In this document: one piece after another, positions 17,254 to 27,516 of the stretch
How positions within the stretch are numbered: the first letter of the stretch is position 1
How the letters are laid out: every line of letters begins with the position of its first letter
Source: Roseovarius sp. M141
GTDB taxonomy: Bacteria; Pseudomonadota; Alphaproteobacteria; Rhodobacterales; Rhodobacteraceae
Length of the DNA stretch: 64,000 nucleotides
Assembly (NCBI RefSeq): GCF_024355225.1
Contig: NZ_VCNH01000008.1
Coordinates: forward strand, 3,224,001 to 3,288,000
Direction of reading: 5' to 3'
Translations under genes and position numbers: made by a program
Notes under the pieces: generated by a model
The model's database searches: none
What the model was told of the DNA's origin: nothing
What the model saw: only the letters and a program-made list of their open reading frames with translations

Positions 17254-17580
17254 ATTATCCTCCAAGGTTTTTCCGACCCTCTCCCCGGGCCGGTCACGGT
17301 ACCTCCTATCCACGACCCGAGATGGTAAATTATCTTTACCGCTCAATTCCAGCCAAGAAATTTCTTTACCACTGGACGCGTAAAGGCATCAGCTGGACCT
17401 GTTTTTTGTCAAGATTACTTTTATCCAAATTTACAAAATCACTCTTAAAATACTGATTATGCGTTATAATAGCATCGCGCCATTCCAAGCCTTGCGGGTC
17501 TTGAAGTTTACCGCGCAGTGGAAAATAATAAAGACCACTGATAAGGTTCTAGCAGCATCTCAGGTATCAAGGAGCAGGAA
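17254..17580. promoter_or_regulatory. Divergent promoter region between the TRAP and gntR-type genes
   Basis: The 327 bases hold a 17-base palindrome GGTAAATTATCTTTACC at 17324-17340. A second, more widely spaced pair CTTTAC/GTAAAG follows at about 17363-17384, and another TTTACC lies near 17508. An AT-rich stretch (17390-17475) contains a perfect TATAAT at 17465-17470, well placed for transcription of the gntR-type gene; no good -35 is seen. The palindromes are plausible operators for the FadR-type regulator (inference). Confidence 0.5.
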
Positions 17581-18351
17581 ATGGACCGCAATAGCCCCTT
17601 CGAACCCGTCGGACACGAATCCGTCGCCCAAGCCGTCGTCAAGCAGATCGAGGAAATGATCCTGTCGGGCGTACTGAAGGAGGGGCGCAAGCTGCCCTCC
17701 GAGCGTGAACTTTCCGAAACGCTGAACGTGTCACGCCCGAAAGTGCGCGAAGCGCTGAAAACACTGGAGAACCGAGGGTTGCTGAAAGTGCGGCATGGAG
17801 AAGGCTCGTTTATCGTCCCGCTGACCGGCAAGGCGATGTCGTCGGCGCTGCTGTCGCTTTATGGCCGCCATTCTACGGCTTTCTATGATTACTTGGAATA
17901 CAGACGCGAACAGGAGGGTTTCGCGGCGCGCTTGGCCGCGCTTCGTGCGACACAGGACGACAAGGAAAGGATCGCCGCAACGCTGGACAACTTGCGCAAG
18001 GCCCAGCAAACCGACGATCACCAGCTTTCTCGCACGGCTGATTTCGCGCTGCATTCAGCCATCGTCGATGCCAGCAACAATGCAACCCTGATCCACATGA
18101 TGGCGTCGATCTACGACCTGACCAAGCAGGGCGCCTTCTACAACCGTCAGTACCTGCGGACGATCGACGGTTCGGGCGAACAGCTCTTGAATCAGCATAT
18201 CGAACTCGGCAACGCGATCATCGAAGGCGATCCGGAGCGCGCCGAAAAGGCAGCGCGAGATCACATGGACTTCGTCGAGCAGTCCTTCCGAGCAGGCCAG
18301 GAGCGTGATCTCTGGGAAACAATGGCGGCAAAACGCCGCCTGATGGCCTAG
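17581..18351 (+). CDS. FadR/GntR family transcriptional regulator (FCD domain)
   Basis: The protein has 256 residues; AAGGAGCAGG precedes the ATG. The N-terminal winged helix-turn-helix (VVKQIEEMILSGVLKEGRKL, PSERELSETLNVSRPKVREA, then LKTLENRGLLKVRHGEGSF) is a textbook GntR domain. The C-terminal FCD effector domain begins near residue 90 and includes FALHSAIVDASNNATL and the metal/carboxylate-binding His positions. Such regulators usually repress divergent carboxylate-transport or -catabolism genes and are released by the substrate. The TRAP genes next door are the likely target. Confidence 0.93.
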   Translation: MDRNSPFEPVGHESVAQAVVKQIEEMILSGVLKEGRKLPSERELSETLNVSRPKVREALKTLENRGLLKVRHGEGSFIVPLTGKAMSSALLSLYGRHSTAFYDYLEYRREQEGFAARLAALRATQDDKERIAATLDNLRKAQQTDDHQLSRTADFALHSAIVDASNNATLIHMMASIYDLTKQGAFYNRQYLRTIDGSGEQLLNQHIELGNAIIEGDPERAEKAARDHMDFVEQSFRAGQERDLWETMAAKRRLMA

Positions 18352-18815
18352 CTTCACGTCCAATCCACACAGCGTCACGATGTGACAAAGGTCTGTCACT
18401 ACCTGTCCAAGCCAATCTTCACGGATCGGCTGCTGTTGGCGCTCCAAGGTCCGCACGGGAAAACCGGCGGGTCGTCGCCCACATGCAGCCGACCTTCGCA
18501 TCACCCGCAGCTCCGGTATTGCCAAATTGACTCTTGCTACATCATATATGAATGACTGCTGTTCCCGCTGCGGGACAGCAAGAGATTTTCTGCGGTTGAA
18601 ACAAGAACCCTTCTGCCTGCGCACGCAACAGGATTTTGACGCTTCCGAGTTAGGCTCTGAGCCGACATGCAACGGCGCGGCATGCTCGCCCACAGAGCGG
18701 GCTACTAAGCGTCGCGGACGGTCCTTCGTGGATGAGGTGGATGGCTTCTGCTCCACCCGGCCTCGCAATGCGCCATACTGCAGTTGCCATCGACTGCTGA
18801 GAGAGGCGCCACCCA
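18352..18815. other. Gap without recognizable gene at the left side of the accessory island
   Basis: No convincing coding sequence is seen on either strand; frames are short and interrupted. A 22-base palindrome (GCTGTTCCCGCTGCGGGACAGC) lies at about 18559-18580. The region separates the gntR-type gene from an IS110 remnant and is probably decayed DNA. Confidence 0.45.
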
Positions 18816-19312
18816 ATGACAGTTAAAACAGTTGGCCTGGATCCGCTGACCGGCAGGCGATTGCATTGCAATCGCTGAGAGGTTGGCCAAGGTTGTGATT
18901 CAAGTTCACGGAACTTCGGAAACCGGACGCAAGGTTTTCAACAGGAAGATCAAACGCGCAAAATTGTTGGCGTTCTTTGAAACGTTGCCGCGCTGTGTCG
19001 TCGGCATGGAGGCTTGATTCCGCCCACCATTGGGGCCGCGAGTTGCGTAAACTCGGGCATGATGTTCGGCTGATGCCAGCCGCTTATGTCAAACCCTATG
19101 TGAAGCGCGGCAAGTTCGATGCCACCGATGCCGAGGCAATCTGTGAAGCGGTGCGTCGTCCAACGATGCGGTCTGTCGAGATCAAATCAGAAGATCAGCA
19201 AGCCGTCCTTGCTATCCACAGGTCGCGGGACTTTGTCGTTCGGCAGCGCACGCAGGTTGTGAACATGATCCGCAGCATCGGCAGAAACTCTATCAGACAA
19301 CCCCGCCACTGA
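18816..19312 (+). pseudogene. IS110 family transposase, N-terminal remnant with frameshifts
   Basis: Read across frames, this stretch gives VKTVGLDP, VIQVHGTSETGRKVFNRKI, LLAFFETLPRCVVGMEA, SAHHWGRELRKLGHDVRLMP, AYVKPYVKRGKFDATDAEAI and RDFVVRQRTQVVNMIRS. These are the successive blocks of the DEDD domain of IS110 transposases, which cut and join DNA with a RuvC-like site and a guiding seekRNA. At least two frame changes and an in-frame stop after VVGMEA interrupt it, and the C-terminal Transposase_20 part with the catalytic Ser is absent. No intact IS110 ends are visible. It is a dead fragment. Confidence 0.85.
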
Positions 19313-19355
19313 CGGCCCAAATCCACACGGCGCTTGAAACGCTCAAGCAATAATC

Positions 19356-20006
19356 TCAAATTTTCCATCTGTATTGCGAACAAAGACGGCCAAGCGCGCG
19401 GCAAGCAACGCTATCGAGCGTTGCTATCGTGTCGGCCAAGTGCCAATCGTTTTCGGTAGCATGTAGTTCGGTTAATCGGTGAAGAGCGTTCGCGTCGCCC
19501 CCAACGAGATCACGCAGAACTGCGAAAAGAAGCTGCTGCGCCTGTTGATCTTCGGCCAGTTTTTTTAACGCAACCTCTCTCTCGACCTGCCTGTTGGACA
19601 GGAATATGATCATGCTTCGTCGCAAGACGTCAAAAGTCTTTTGTTCTGCTCCCAAAACACCAACGATATCATCGACCGTTTCGCATTGAGCGTTAGTCGA
19701 ACAACTGCAGGAGTTCTGCCCGATCAGTTGAAGGCTCAGCGCTTGCCCAATTATCTGCACCAACCGGCTCGCGGCTGTCTCTGTCTCGACGATTATACTG
19801 AAACTGTCACATCGACTGAAGTCAGGAGCGGAATGCTGTGCGCCGAAATTCTTCCACAAGCCGATCCACGCTTTGCTTCCCTTTCTCAAAGAAAGCATGA
19901 CACTCCGAAACTCTCGATGTCCGTCGGCATATCTGATCACCAAGTCGTCGACGCTAGGCCATTGCCACGTCATGAATGCGCGGCACGCAGTCATCCAGCG
20001 GCGCAT
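19356..20006 (-). pseudogene. Unrecognized fragment, possibly the N-terminal part of a large cytoplasmic ATPase
   Basis: An open minus-strand frame of 216 residues lacks a credible start; its first 20 residues overlap the metallophosphoesterase remnant in another frame. From VDDLVIRYADGHREFRSVML through WIGLWKNFGAQHSAPDF to FSIIVETETAAS it loosely resembles the N-terminal sensor-like region of large STAND-type NTPases, in which a DEVxVxYxDG strand is followed by a WxxLWxxFxxQ helix. No P-loop or HEAT/TPR repeats remain. If the resemblance is right, this is the stump of a defence-type gene. The evidence is weak and a different family is possible. Confidence 0.3.
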
Positions 20007-20394
20007 AATGCGTTACGACGATCGTGCGCCCCGCAATTGGCTCTGCCAGCTTCGCCCTGTGATCGGCATACACGCGAGCGATATCGACCAGGGCGATCTT
20101 GCGGTACCGCTCGCCCTGCACTCGGATCTACAGATAATCGTTCATCCACTTTCCGGCCTGGTACATGCCTGCCATGGCCGATCCACCCAATGCAAAATCG
20201 GTCCAGAGCGTGCAGCAGAGATATCGGGTGTCACTGATGAGGGTCTCGCGCTTCTGCGCAAAATGGGCACCTGCCTCAGCGCAGATGCGCGCCAACCGGT
20301 CGTCCCCGTCCAGTACGTGATCGCAGTAATCGTGATTGCCGGGAAACACGTGGATCCGCGGCAGCGGGACATAGCGACCGAAATGCGCCAGCAT
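19971..20394 (-). pseudogene. Calcineurin-like metallophosphoesterase remnant with internal stop
   Basis: The minus-strand frame reads LPRIHVFPGNHDYCDHVLDG, YLCCTLWTDFALGG, AGKWMNDYL, a TAG stop at 20128-20130, then RYRKIALVDIARVYADHRAK and GRTIVVTHYAPL, all in one frame. GNHD and VTHYAP are metal-binding motifs of metallophosphoesterases. The TAG could derive from CAG by one change. The N-terminal D-x-H motif is missing: upstream sequence switches abruptly to a UmuC-like piece. It is a truncated, nonsense-interrupted pseudogene. Confidence 0.7.
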
Positions 20395-20467
20395 GCGCCT
20401 CGACCTTGTCGCGGATCAGATGCAGCGGCTCGCCCATCCTGATCCCGAGCGCCTTGGCCTCACAGTT
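20393..20467 (-). pseudogene. UmuC/ImpB-type DNA polymerase fragment
   Basis: About 25 residues (NCEAKALGIRMGEPLHLIRD and KVEAH) match the conserved segment of Y-family polymerase UmuC, in which SNEAKALGIxMGxPxF follows the NNDGC motif. Nothing else of the polymerase is present. The fragment abuts the metallophosphoesterase remnant in a different frame, suggesting a deletion that fused two genes. Confidence 0.55.
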
Positions 20468-20518
20468 AATTGGAATGTCCAGAAAATACGGGAATTGCGC
20501 TGACAGAGTGAAGGGCAA

Positions 20519-21097
20519 GCGGCGGAGCGCTTCAGTTACGCGGAGCCGGTCGTACTGCCCGGCGTTTTGACACCTCCGCTTCGGTTACTCACCTTTATGC
20601 GGGTATAGCCAATTATGTACGCCAGCGACGTGGGCATTCGTGGCTCCGATCTATTGGATCTTCTTTGCCACAGCAGCACCGTATTTCTGGGCGGCACCAT
20701 CTACAGGGCACAAGGAAATCTCATCTGCCGACTTTTTTGTAACTGAACCTTCAGATAAATCATAATTTCCAAGGATTTTCAGTGGATACCTGAGACATTC
20801 TATAATTATTGTTTCACCAAACGCCACAAATCCCCTTGGGTTCAGAACGCCCTCCGATGCCCAATCGGGAAGCGGGGCGCGGGGGCGGCTGCTTGTGCAA
20901 GACCGGAAACCGGCAACGGCAGCCGGGGGCCCCGATCGAGATGGGCGTGAGGCTGGGACAAATTCGTTTGGGAATCCGCTAAAAATGCGCACAAATGCTT
21001 ATAGGCGTGTCAGAGAGAAAATTTGGCTGACTACGCAGCAGCATGTACAGTCGTCTTGTAGGCTTGATCTTTTTGTCAAAACACGAGGGAAATCAAA
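20519..21097. other. Mostly non-coding, lower-GC stretch with one doubtful frame
   Basis: A minus-strand frame at 20651-20992 (113 residues) ends in GGYD-free wording GNYDLSEGSVTKKSADEISL and KYGAAVAKKIQ, which looks more protein-like than chance, but its N-terminal half is low-information and no ribosome-binding site is seen. I do not recognize it. The 100 bases before 21098 hold GAGGGAAATC, the ribosome-binding site of the DUF2799 gene. Confidence 0.3.
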
Positions 21098-21640
21098 ATG
21101 CGCGTGTCAGCAATGTTATTGTTCGCAGCCTTTCTACTCGTGTCTTGCGCTTCGTTGTCGGAAGATCAGTGCCGCGACGGAAACTGGCGTGGCATTGGCG
21201 TGTCCGATGGTGCGGCAGGTCGTTCGACGGATTACATCTCCCGACATCGCGAAGCCTGCGGCAAGATCGGTGTCGTGCCGGATGTGAATGCCTGGCTCGC
21301 CGGACGCACGGAAGGCCTGCGCAGTTACTGTACGCCGGCAAATGCCTACAAGGTTGGACGTTCCGGCAATACGCTTTCGTCTGTCTGCACTGGCCCGCAA
21401 CTCGCAGCACTGACGCAGGCTAACATCACGGGGCGACAGTACCACAATCTCACCAGCCAGATCAGCGACTTGCGCTCGCAGGCCGATGACCTGCGCATAC
21501 AGATACGCCGTATCAGCGAATTGGCAGACGAAGACAAGCTGCGTGAACGCAGCCGATTGCGTCGCGAACTCGCTCGGATAGAGAGCCGCATGCAGGATTT
21601 GGAGTTCGAACGGATCCGCTATTCCGAACTCGCGCAATAA
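21098..21640 (+). CDS. DUF2799 family lipoprotein
   Basis: The protein has 180 residues; GAGGGAAATCAAA precedes the ATG. A lipobox (LLVSC, Cys17) follows a hydrophobic signal. The body reads CRDGNWRGIGVSDGAAG, then HREACGKIGVVPDVNAW, GRTEGLRSYCTPANAYKVG, matching the DUF2799 pattern of conserved Cys, His and the GL-x-x-YCT motif. The last 70 residues form a charged coiled coil (SDLRSQADDLRIQIRRI and onward). It should be an outer-membrane lipoprotein of unknown role. It is one of the few intact genes in the decayed island. Confidence 0.85.
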   Translation: MRVSAMLLFAAFLLVSCASLSEDQCRDGNWRGIGVSDGAAGRSTDYISRHREACGKIGVVPDVNAWLAGRTEGLRSYCTPANAYKVGRSGNTLSSVCTGPQLAALTQANITGRQYHNLTSQISDLRSQADDLRIQIRRISELADEDKLRERSRLRRELARIESRMQDLEFERIRYSELAQ

Positions 21641-21738
21641 ATGTTCGGCTTTGGCGGTTGCCTTCTGGTGGACCGACCTTTGGCGCATCTGTCGTGAGGC
21701 GTGGCCGCTTGGCTCTGACTTCAATGTAGGAGGCACGA

Positions 21739-22896
21739 ATGACGGCAGATGGTCGCGCAGGGTGGACCTCGACCGGAGTCATTGCGCGCGCGCGCGAAGA
21801 AGCGCCGTTTCTTGTTGGTGCGGTCACACTTGCGGTCTTTCAGCTTCATGGCGACCGGTGGCTTGTCGGACTGACTGGTTTTTTCATTGCAGGGTTGATT
21901 TTCATGTGGCTGTTTGCAGCCGCAGTCTGGGCAACCTTTGGTGTGGTGCGGCATGCAGACGCACTTGCCCATTTGCTTGGCGAACCATTCGGAACGCTGA
22001 TCCTCACCCTCTCGGTGATCGGGATCGAGGTTTCCCTGATCGCATCGGTGATGCTCACTGGCATCGCGTCTCCCGAACTGGCACGCGACACCATGTTTGC
22101 GGTGCTGATGATCGTGCTCAACGGCCTCGTCGGCGCGGCGTTGCTACTTGGCGGGCTGCGGCACAAAGTTCAGGACTATAACCTGCAGGGCGCACGGGCC
22201 TTTTTGGTGGTGCTGCTGCCCCTCTCGGTGTTCGCGCTGATCCTGCCCGACTTCACCGTATCAACGGCGGATGCGACATTTTCACCGCTACAGGCTGGAT
22301 TCTTCGCGCTGATAACCATCCTGTTGTACGGAGTTTTTCTGATCATGCAAACGGTGCGGCACCGCACCTTTTTTGAGCAGCCGACCGTGGGCGATCCGGT
22401 AGCAGAAAGCCCGCACGCACCCGATGAGGCGCACGGTCCAATCCGGTCGCGATCCTATCACATAGCGATGTTGCTGCTGACCCTTGTTCCTATCGTGCTT
22501 CTGTCAAAGCGGCTTGCGAAGCTGGTCGATTTCGGCATTGTCGAGGTTGGTGCTCCGGTGGCTCTGGGCGGCGTACTGATCGCGCTTCTCGTACTGTTGC
22601 CCGAGAGCATGTCCGCCATCGCCGCGGCGCGTGCCAATCTGCTGCAACGCTCGGTCAATCTACTTTTGGGCTCGGCGCTTGCCACCATCGGGCTTACAGT
22701 TCCGGCGATTTTGGCGATCAGCCTCGCGATCGGTCATCCGGTGACGCTCGGCCTCGACAACGTGTCGGTCGTCCTGTTGGTGCTGACACTGGTGATTAGC
22801 ACCATGACGTTCGGCGGTGCACGGACCAACGTGCTTCAGGGCGCGGTGCATCTGGTGCTATTTCTGGCGTATCTATTGCTGATCTTCAGCCCGTGA
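21739..22896 (+). CDS. chaA: Calcium/cation:proton antiporter (ChaA/CaCA family)
   Basis: The protein has 385 residues; GTAGGAGGCACG precedes the ATG. Two inverted Na_Ca_ex repeats are visible. The first contains LTLSVIGIEVSLIASVMLTG with its conserved acidic residue, the second LLVLLPESMSAIAAARANLL and QRSVNLLLGSALATIGLTVP. About eleven membrane helices are predicted by eye, with a hydrophilic loop at about 205-235. ChaA-type proteins expel Ca2+ or Na+/K+ in exchange for protons at the inner membrane, mainly at alkaline pH or high salt. It may form a unit with the preceding lipoprotein gene (98 bases apart). Confidence 0.9.
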   Translation: MTADGRAGWTSTGVIARAREEAPFLVGAVTLAVFQLHGDRWLVGLTGFFIAGLIFMWLFAAAVWATFGVVRHADALAHLLGEPFGTLILTLSVIGIEVSLIASVMLTGIASPELARDTMFAVLMIVLNGLVGAALLLGGLRHKVQDYNLQGARAFLVVLLPLSVFALILPDFTVSTADATFSPLQAGFFALITILLYGVFLIMQTVRHRTFFEQPTVGDPVAESPHAPDEAHGPIRSRSYHIAMLLLTLVPIVLLSKRLAKLVDFGIVEVGAPVALGGVLIALLVLLPESMSAIAAARANLLQRSVNLLLGSALATIGLTVPAILAISLAIGHPVTLGLDNVSVVLLVLTLVISTMTFGGARTNVLQGAVHLVLFLAYLLLIFSP

Positions 22897-23082
22897 GCGA
22901 ACCGTCAGGTTGTGCAGCGGGCGGTACCAGGTACGTCGGGCGGACAGTGGCGGCGAAGATGGTGAGAATGGCAGGCAACGGGATCTCGCTTGCTTTGCAA
23001 ATCAACTTGCAGATGTTCCTAAAACACGCTGAAGATTTTCTGAACACGAGAATGTTCTTCGATATCCCGTCAACCGGGCAGC
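22897..23082. other. Short gap between chaA and the autotransporter pseudogene
   Basis: No gene is seen in this 186-base convergent interval. It contains GAACACGAGAATGTTC at 23042-23057, an imperfect dyad with no assigned role, and no clear terminator. Confidence 0.4.
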
Positions 23083-26000
23083 TTAGAAGGCAACGCTCAG
23101 CCTCAATTCAGCTTGGTGCGATAGATAGTTGGAGGCCACGCTTGCATCGTACTGCACCCTGAAATTAATGCCGCCCTCGTTGAATACCTCGACGCCTGCG
23201 CCGAACCGGCCCAATACATCGGGAGTGTCGAGCGTGGTGCCGAGCCCTCCCGAGCTGGACGCCACATTCGCAAACCGGGCGTTGGTGTTCCAATCATTGC
23301 CGCTTAAAAAGCGCACCCCGGCGGTCGCGTAGGCGTTCAGGATCGTTCCATTTTCCAAATTGACCCGCCGCCCCAGTTTGACCGCCGGCGTCGCAGAAAA
23401 GACGACGTCGTCTGATGTCGATACATCAAGGTTGAAGGGCCCAGCACCGGTTTCGCGATAGCCGTCCAACCGGAGGTAAGTCATGTCCAGATTGATTTGG
23501 GGTTCCACATACCAGTTGCCGTAAAACTTCTGATAGGATGCGTTGAAATGCGCGCCCGCATTCAAGGCATTGCTGGATCCGCGTGTTTGCAATGGGGTTC
23601 CGCCGAAAGTGATATCGCGGCGGGTGTTGTAGGTTCCATACCCCAGATCAACGGCACCACCGATCACCCACGGTCCGATTTCGCGTTTGAGCGCCAGCAC
23701 AGCCAGACCGGCCTGACCGTCCACGTTCGTGGCATCCATCGTGCTGCTGATACGGCTGTCTTCATATCCGACGACACCGCCCGGGAACCAGCTCGGCCCA
23801 ATTTCCGTGCTGGCCTCCGAAGGTCAGGATTGTGGACCGCCCGCTGTAGTCGATCGAGCCGCCACTGGCGTCGCGGTCGAAATCCGCAACGTCGACCCGC
23901 GCCCAAGTGTAGCTTTTCTCGGTCAGGCGCGGAGCGCTTCCCGCAAATGTGGGGCAGCTGAACGCGCTGTTCACCAGGCGCAGGCTGGCGTCATACCGCG
24001 CTGCGGCAACGGCAGAGACGGCGCGGCCGGACATCTGATCGAGCGCCCGGGTATAGTCCTTGGCCTCCTGAACGTTGGCCAATGCATCAAAACCGGTGGC
24101 AAAGCCCGGCTCGCCGCTGTCCCAGATCGTCTGTAAATGGCCCGCAAGGCTGGCGCGGGTGCCGCCTTGCGCGCCGTCAGCACTGGGGAAATCGGCATCC
24201 GTGGTCAGGGTCAGATCCCGGCCCTCGACCACCGTTTCGTAGGAAAAGAGATACGGTGCCTCGGTTGTGAAGCCCGGCGCGCGGGTCACGCCATCGGTGG
24301 TGCTCAGCAGGGTTTTCTTCGATTTGTGCAGGCCGATGGGGTTCGCTAAAATCGTGCCGTCCAGAGTAGCCGCGCCCAGTATGGCGAGGATAGGTTCCGT
24401 GCCGCTGACCGTGTCCAGATCGAACCGAAGCCGACCGGTGGCGGCTTGCGCCAGATCCCCCGTCATCACCGTCTGCGACGTCCCGCCGATGGTGACCAGA
24501 CCGGCATTCCTCAGTTGGCCCGCCTCGCCAAGCCGCATCGAGGTCCCAATATTCATCTGGCCGGATGGTTGGTTGGCAACGGTAAGTTGCCCTGCTTCGG
24601 CGGTCGGCGGAACTACGATACTGCCATTAATGGTTCCGGAATTGATCACGGTCGTGCAATAGGTTTCCATGGTGTTGCTCGCGCCACCGCCAACTTGAGG
24701 CGTGGAGTCGACCTGGATGAGGCCCGCATTGTTGATCACGTCGGGTGTTGCGGCATCCCTCCGCATTCCCAACAGCCGAATAGCGTAGGCATAACCGAAA
24801 CCGCCCTGGACGCTTGATCCATCGCCCACCGCGACCCGCAATATACCGCCACCCGATTGCCCTTCGCTTTGCAAGAACACGCCGTCGGGGTCGGGACCGG
24901 TGGCGATGACATGCGGATAACCCCCGCGCCCGGGGTCTTGTCCGCGACGATCTGAACCGTGATGTCCTGACCTTCGCCCGGACCGCCAAGCGACCCGCTT
25001 GTACCATCTGTCTGTCGTGGCGACCAAACCGCCGCCACCGCCAAGGCTTTGCGCGAAAATGGCGGGCGCGTGGGCGCCGCTGGTCTTGACCTTGCCCAAG
25101 GCCATCTTCAGGGTGATGTCGCCGCCGCTGCCACGGAAGGACTGGCTGATCGTAGGGTCCACAAGCATTCCGATGTAACTGCCGTCCGCGATGCCGCCAA
25201 AATCACCGGCAAGCCCCCCGGTACCGCCGATACTATGCAGCAAGGCTCCGAACGCGTCGTTGCCGGTGGTTCAAGATGCCCTGAGACAAGGCGACGTCGA
25301 TCTTGCCCCCGCCGCCGGACGACAGGCTGTCCTTGTCTGGTTTGATAAAGAAATTCAGCCCCTTGCCCCCATCGCGGCGCCGCCCGACCCTCCCAGGCTT
25401 TGCGCCACCAGGCCGTGGGCGTTCTGGCCCGTCGTTGAAACCGCGGTGGTGATCTGCGCCGGATTGCCTTCGATGGTGATGGCGACCGCGCCGCCGTCGC
25501 CTGCCTTGCCCCCCTTGCCTCCGAACTTGATCGACGGAAAAAACTCTTGGATTGGCGGGGTCCTGACCTCGGCGGGATTGGCCGAAGGGGTCAACAGCGC
25601 GTCCATCGTGGTCAGATGGGCCAGGCCGCCGCCGCCTCCTCCGATACTCTGCGCGACAATCGCGATCGCGTCGGGGCCGGTCATGCGGATCGCGCCATCC
25701 TTGATGTCGACCGTCACTTGCCCGCCATTGCCGCTGGCGCTGCCGCTGCCGCCGATGGTCAGGGCGAAGGGAATCGATTTGATGGCAAAGATACCGTTTT
25801 TCACGACACCGGAGGCCTTGGCGTTCCCACCGCCGCCGCCGACACTTTTTGCGAAAATCACGTGCGAGGCGACGCCGGCCGTCTGGATATCGGTGCCCGG
25901 ATTGAGCGACACGGTCACGGTGCCACGATCGCCCGCCGCCGCCGATCGATTGGGCAAACAGGCCCGGCGCATCCTGACCATAGGTTGCCAGAAATCCTGT

Positions 26001-27516
26001 GCTTTCGGCCTGCACGTCATTGCCATTGCCAGCCACCCCACCCGACCCACCGATCGAGACCGGCCCACTTATGGCGATATCGGTTCCGCCGCCCACGAAC
26101 GAGCTTGCCGAGGAATCGCCGCCCGCGCCGATACTCTGGGTCATGATGGCAGCGGAGCCGTGGCCACCCGTCAGGACCGTTCCGCTGCTGAAGGTAAAAA
26201 CCTTGCCGACGTTGTTGCCCGTGCCGCCCGCGCCGCCGATCCCGACCGACGCCCCGAAGGACGGAACCTCTTTGATGGGCGATACCGCGAAGGCCTTGGC
26301 GACAGCGGCGCCGTCGTGGCCGCCACCCCCGCCGATGCTGTGGGTTTTCAGGCCCGGCGCGTCCAGCCCGAACGTCTGGACCTGGCCTTCGTTGCGGATT
26401 GACACGTCGCCGCCCAAACCGCCCGATCCACCCTTGCCTCCGATCGCGACCGAAGCGGCGATGGGCCCACCTGCGGACAGCGCAAAGGCCATTCCGCCCT
26501 TGCCGCCACCGCCGCCGATGCTGTGGGCGTCAAGGCCTACGGCATGGTCGCCTTAGGTTGCGACGAACCCGCCCAAATTCTTGATCTCGACCGTCTCGGC
26601 GGATCCGCCGGACACCCCATCACTACCGATGGCGAGACTGAAGATACCGGTCCCCGCCGCCAACGGATTGCGCGATGATGCCGTGCATGAAATTGCCCGT
26701 GGTCGTGATACCGCCCCCGTGCGTGACATCGGCCAGGCCGCCATCCCCACCGAAACCACCGCCACCTCCATCTCCGATTCCGGCGCCGATCCGCCCTCCG
26801 TCACCGCCCTTGCCCCCATCTGCGGCGACATCGATCAATGGCGATACCGGTGATGTGCCCAGCAAGACCCCGATCCCGAACCTTCCGTCCAGGTAAGCCT
26901 GGCCTGCCGATCCCGCGTCGCCGCCATAGTCACTGAAGGCCTTGCCTTGCCCGCAAGTCTGGGAAGTCCCGCTATCGCCCCCGTCGCCTCCGCTGGAGAC
27001 GACCCTGAGCGCAAATGGCAAGGATGTCGGCCGGATCGCCCCCCCGAAAGTCAGCGTTGCATCTGCGCCCGCACCGGCTTGGCCACCGCGACCGCCCGTG
27101 GCGTTTCCACTTACGGCATTCTGTGACTCACCTTCCCCGCCGCGCCCGCCCTTGCTGAGTGATGCGACGGGCGCCTTGTATTGAAAAGGGGTGCGGCGCG
27201 CCGGGTAAGTTTCCTGGATGGTCTCCCCCGCATCCTGTCCGGGGCCGCCATTGCGCTCGCTATCGGTGTTCCTTGTGGCGGTGCATCCATTCAGCCCGCT
27301 GGCCTGAAGGATCACGCCATCCGGTATGTTACCCAAAGCGCTCTTGGGCTCTGCGGGGCGGATCACGGGGGCGGGATAGGTCGGACTGGTGCAGACCACG
27401 TTCTGCGCTGCCGCACCGTCCGGCGGACCAAGGATTGATGATCCCAACAGAACCGCAAGACATGTAGTGTATCCACAAGCAGAATTTCTTTGAGACACGC
27501 GAAAGACGCCGATCAT
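23083..27516 (-). pseudogene. Giant Gly-rich autotransporter adhesin, multiply frameshifted
   Basis: A minus-strand open sequence of about 1,475 codons is broken over several frames. It begins with an export signal (TTCLAVLLGSSILGPPDGAAAQ) near 27450. Long Gly-rich repeats follow with recurring HGIIAQSVGGGG, APGLFAQSIGGGG and AIVAQSIGGGGGG, typical of passenger regions. It ends in an autotransporter beta-barrel (about 23083-23900) whose last residues are LRLSVAF with the terminal Phe. Frame changes occur near 26660, 25940, 25370, 25255, 25000 (a compensated pair) and 23800, and an in-frame TAA at 26553-26555 sits where CAA would restore VATQGDHAVG. An intact version would be a surface-exposed adhesin or aggregation factor. 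Confidence 0.85.

Noticed and set aside
23042..23057. GAACACGAGAATGTTC as a possible SOS box
   Set aside because: The alphaproteobacterial LexA site is a direct repeat GTTC-N7-GTTC; this is an inverted arrangement lying between convergent genes, so it cannot serve as a promoter operator here.
25233..26831. Repeated GGCGGC/CCGCCG tracts as a possible CRISPR or satellite array
   Set aside because: The repeats are Gly codons of the autotransporter passenger domain (QSIGGGG units) with irregular spacing and no spacer structure.
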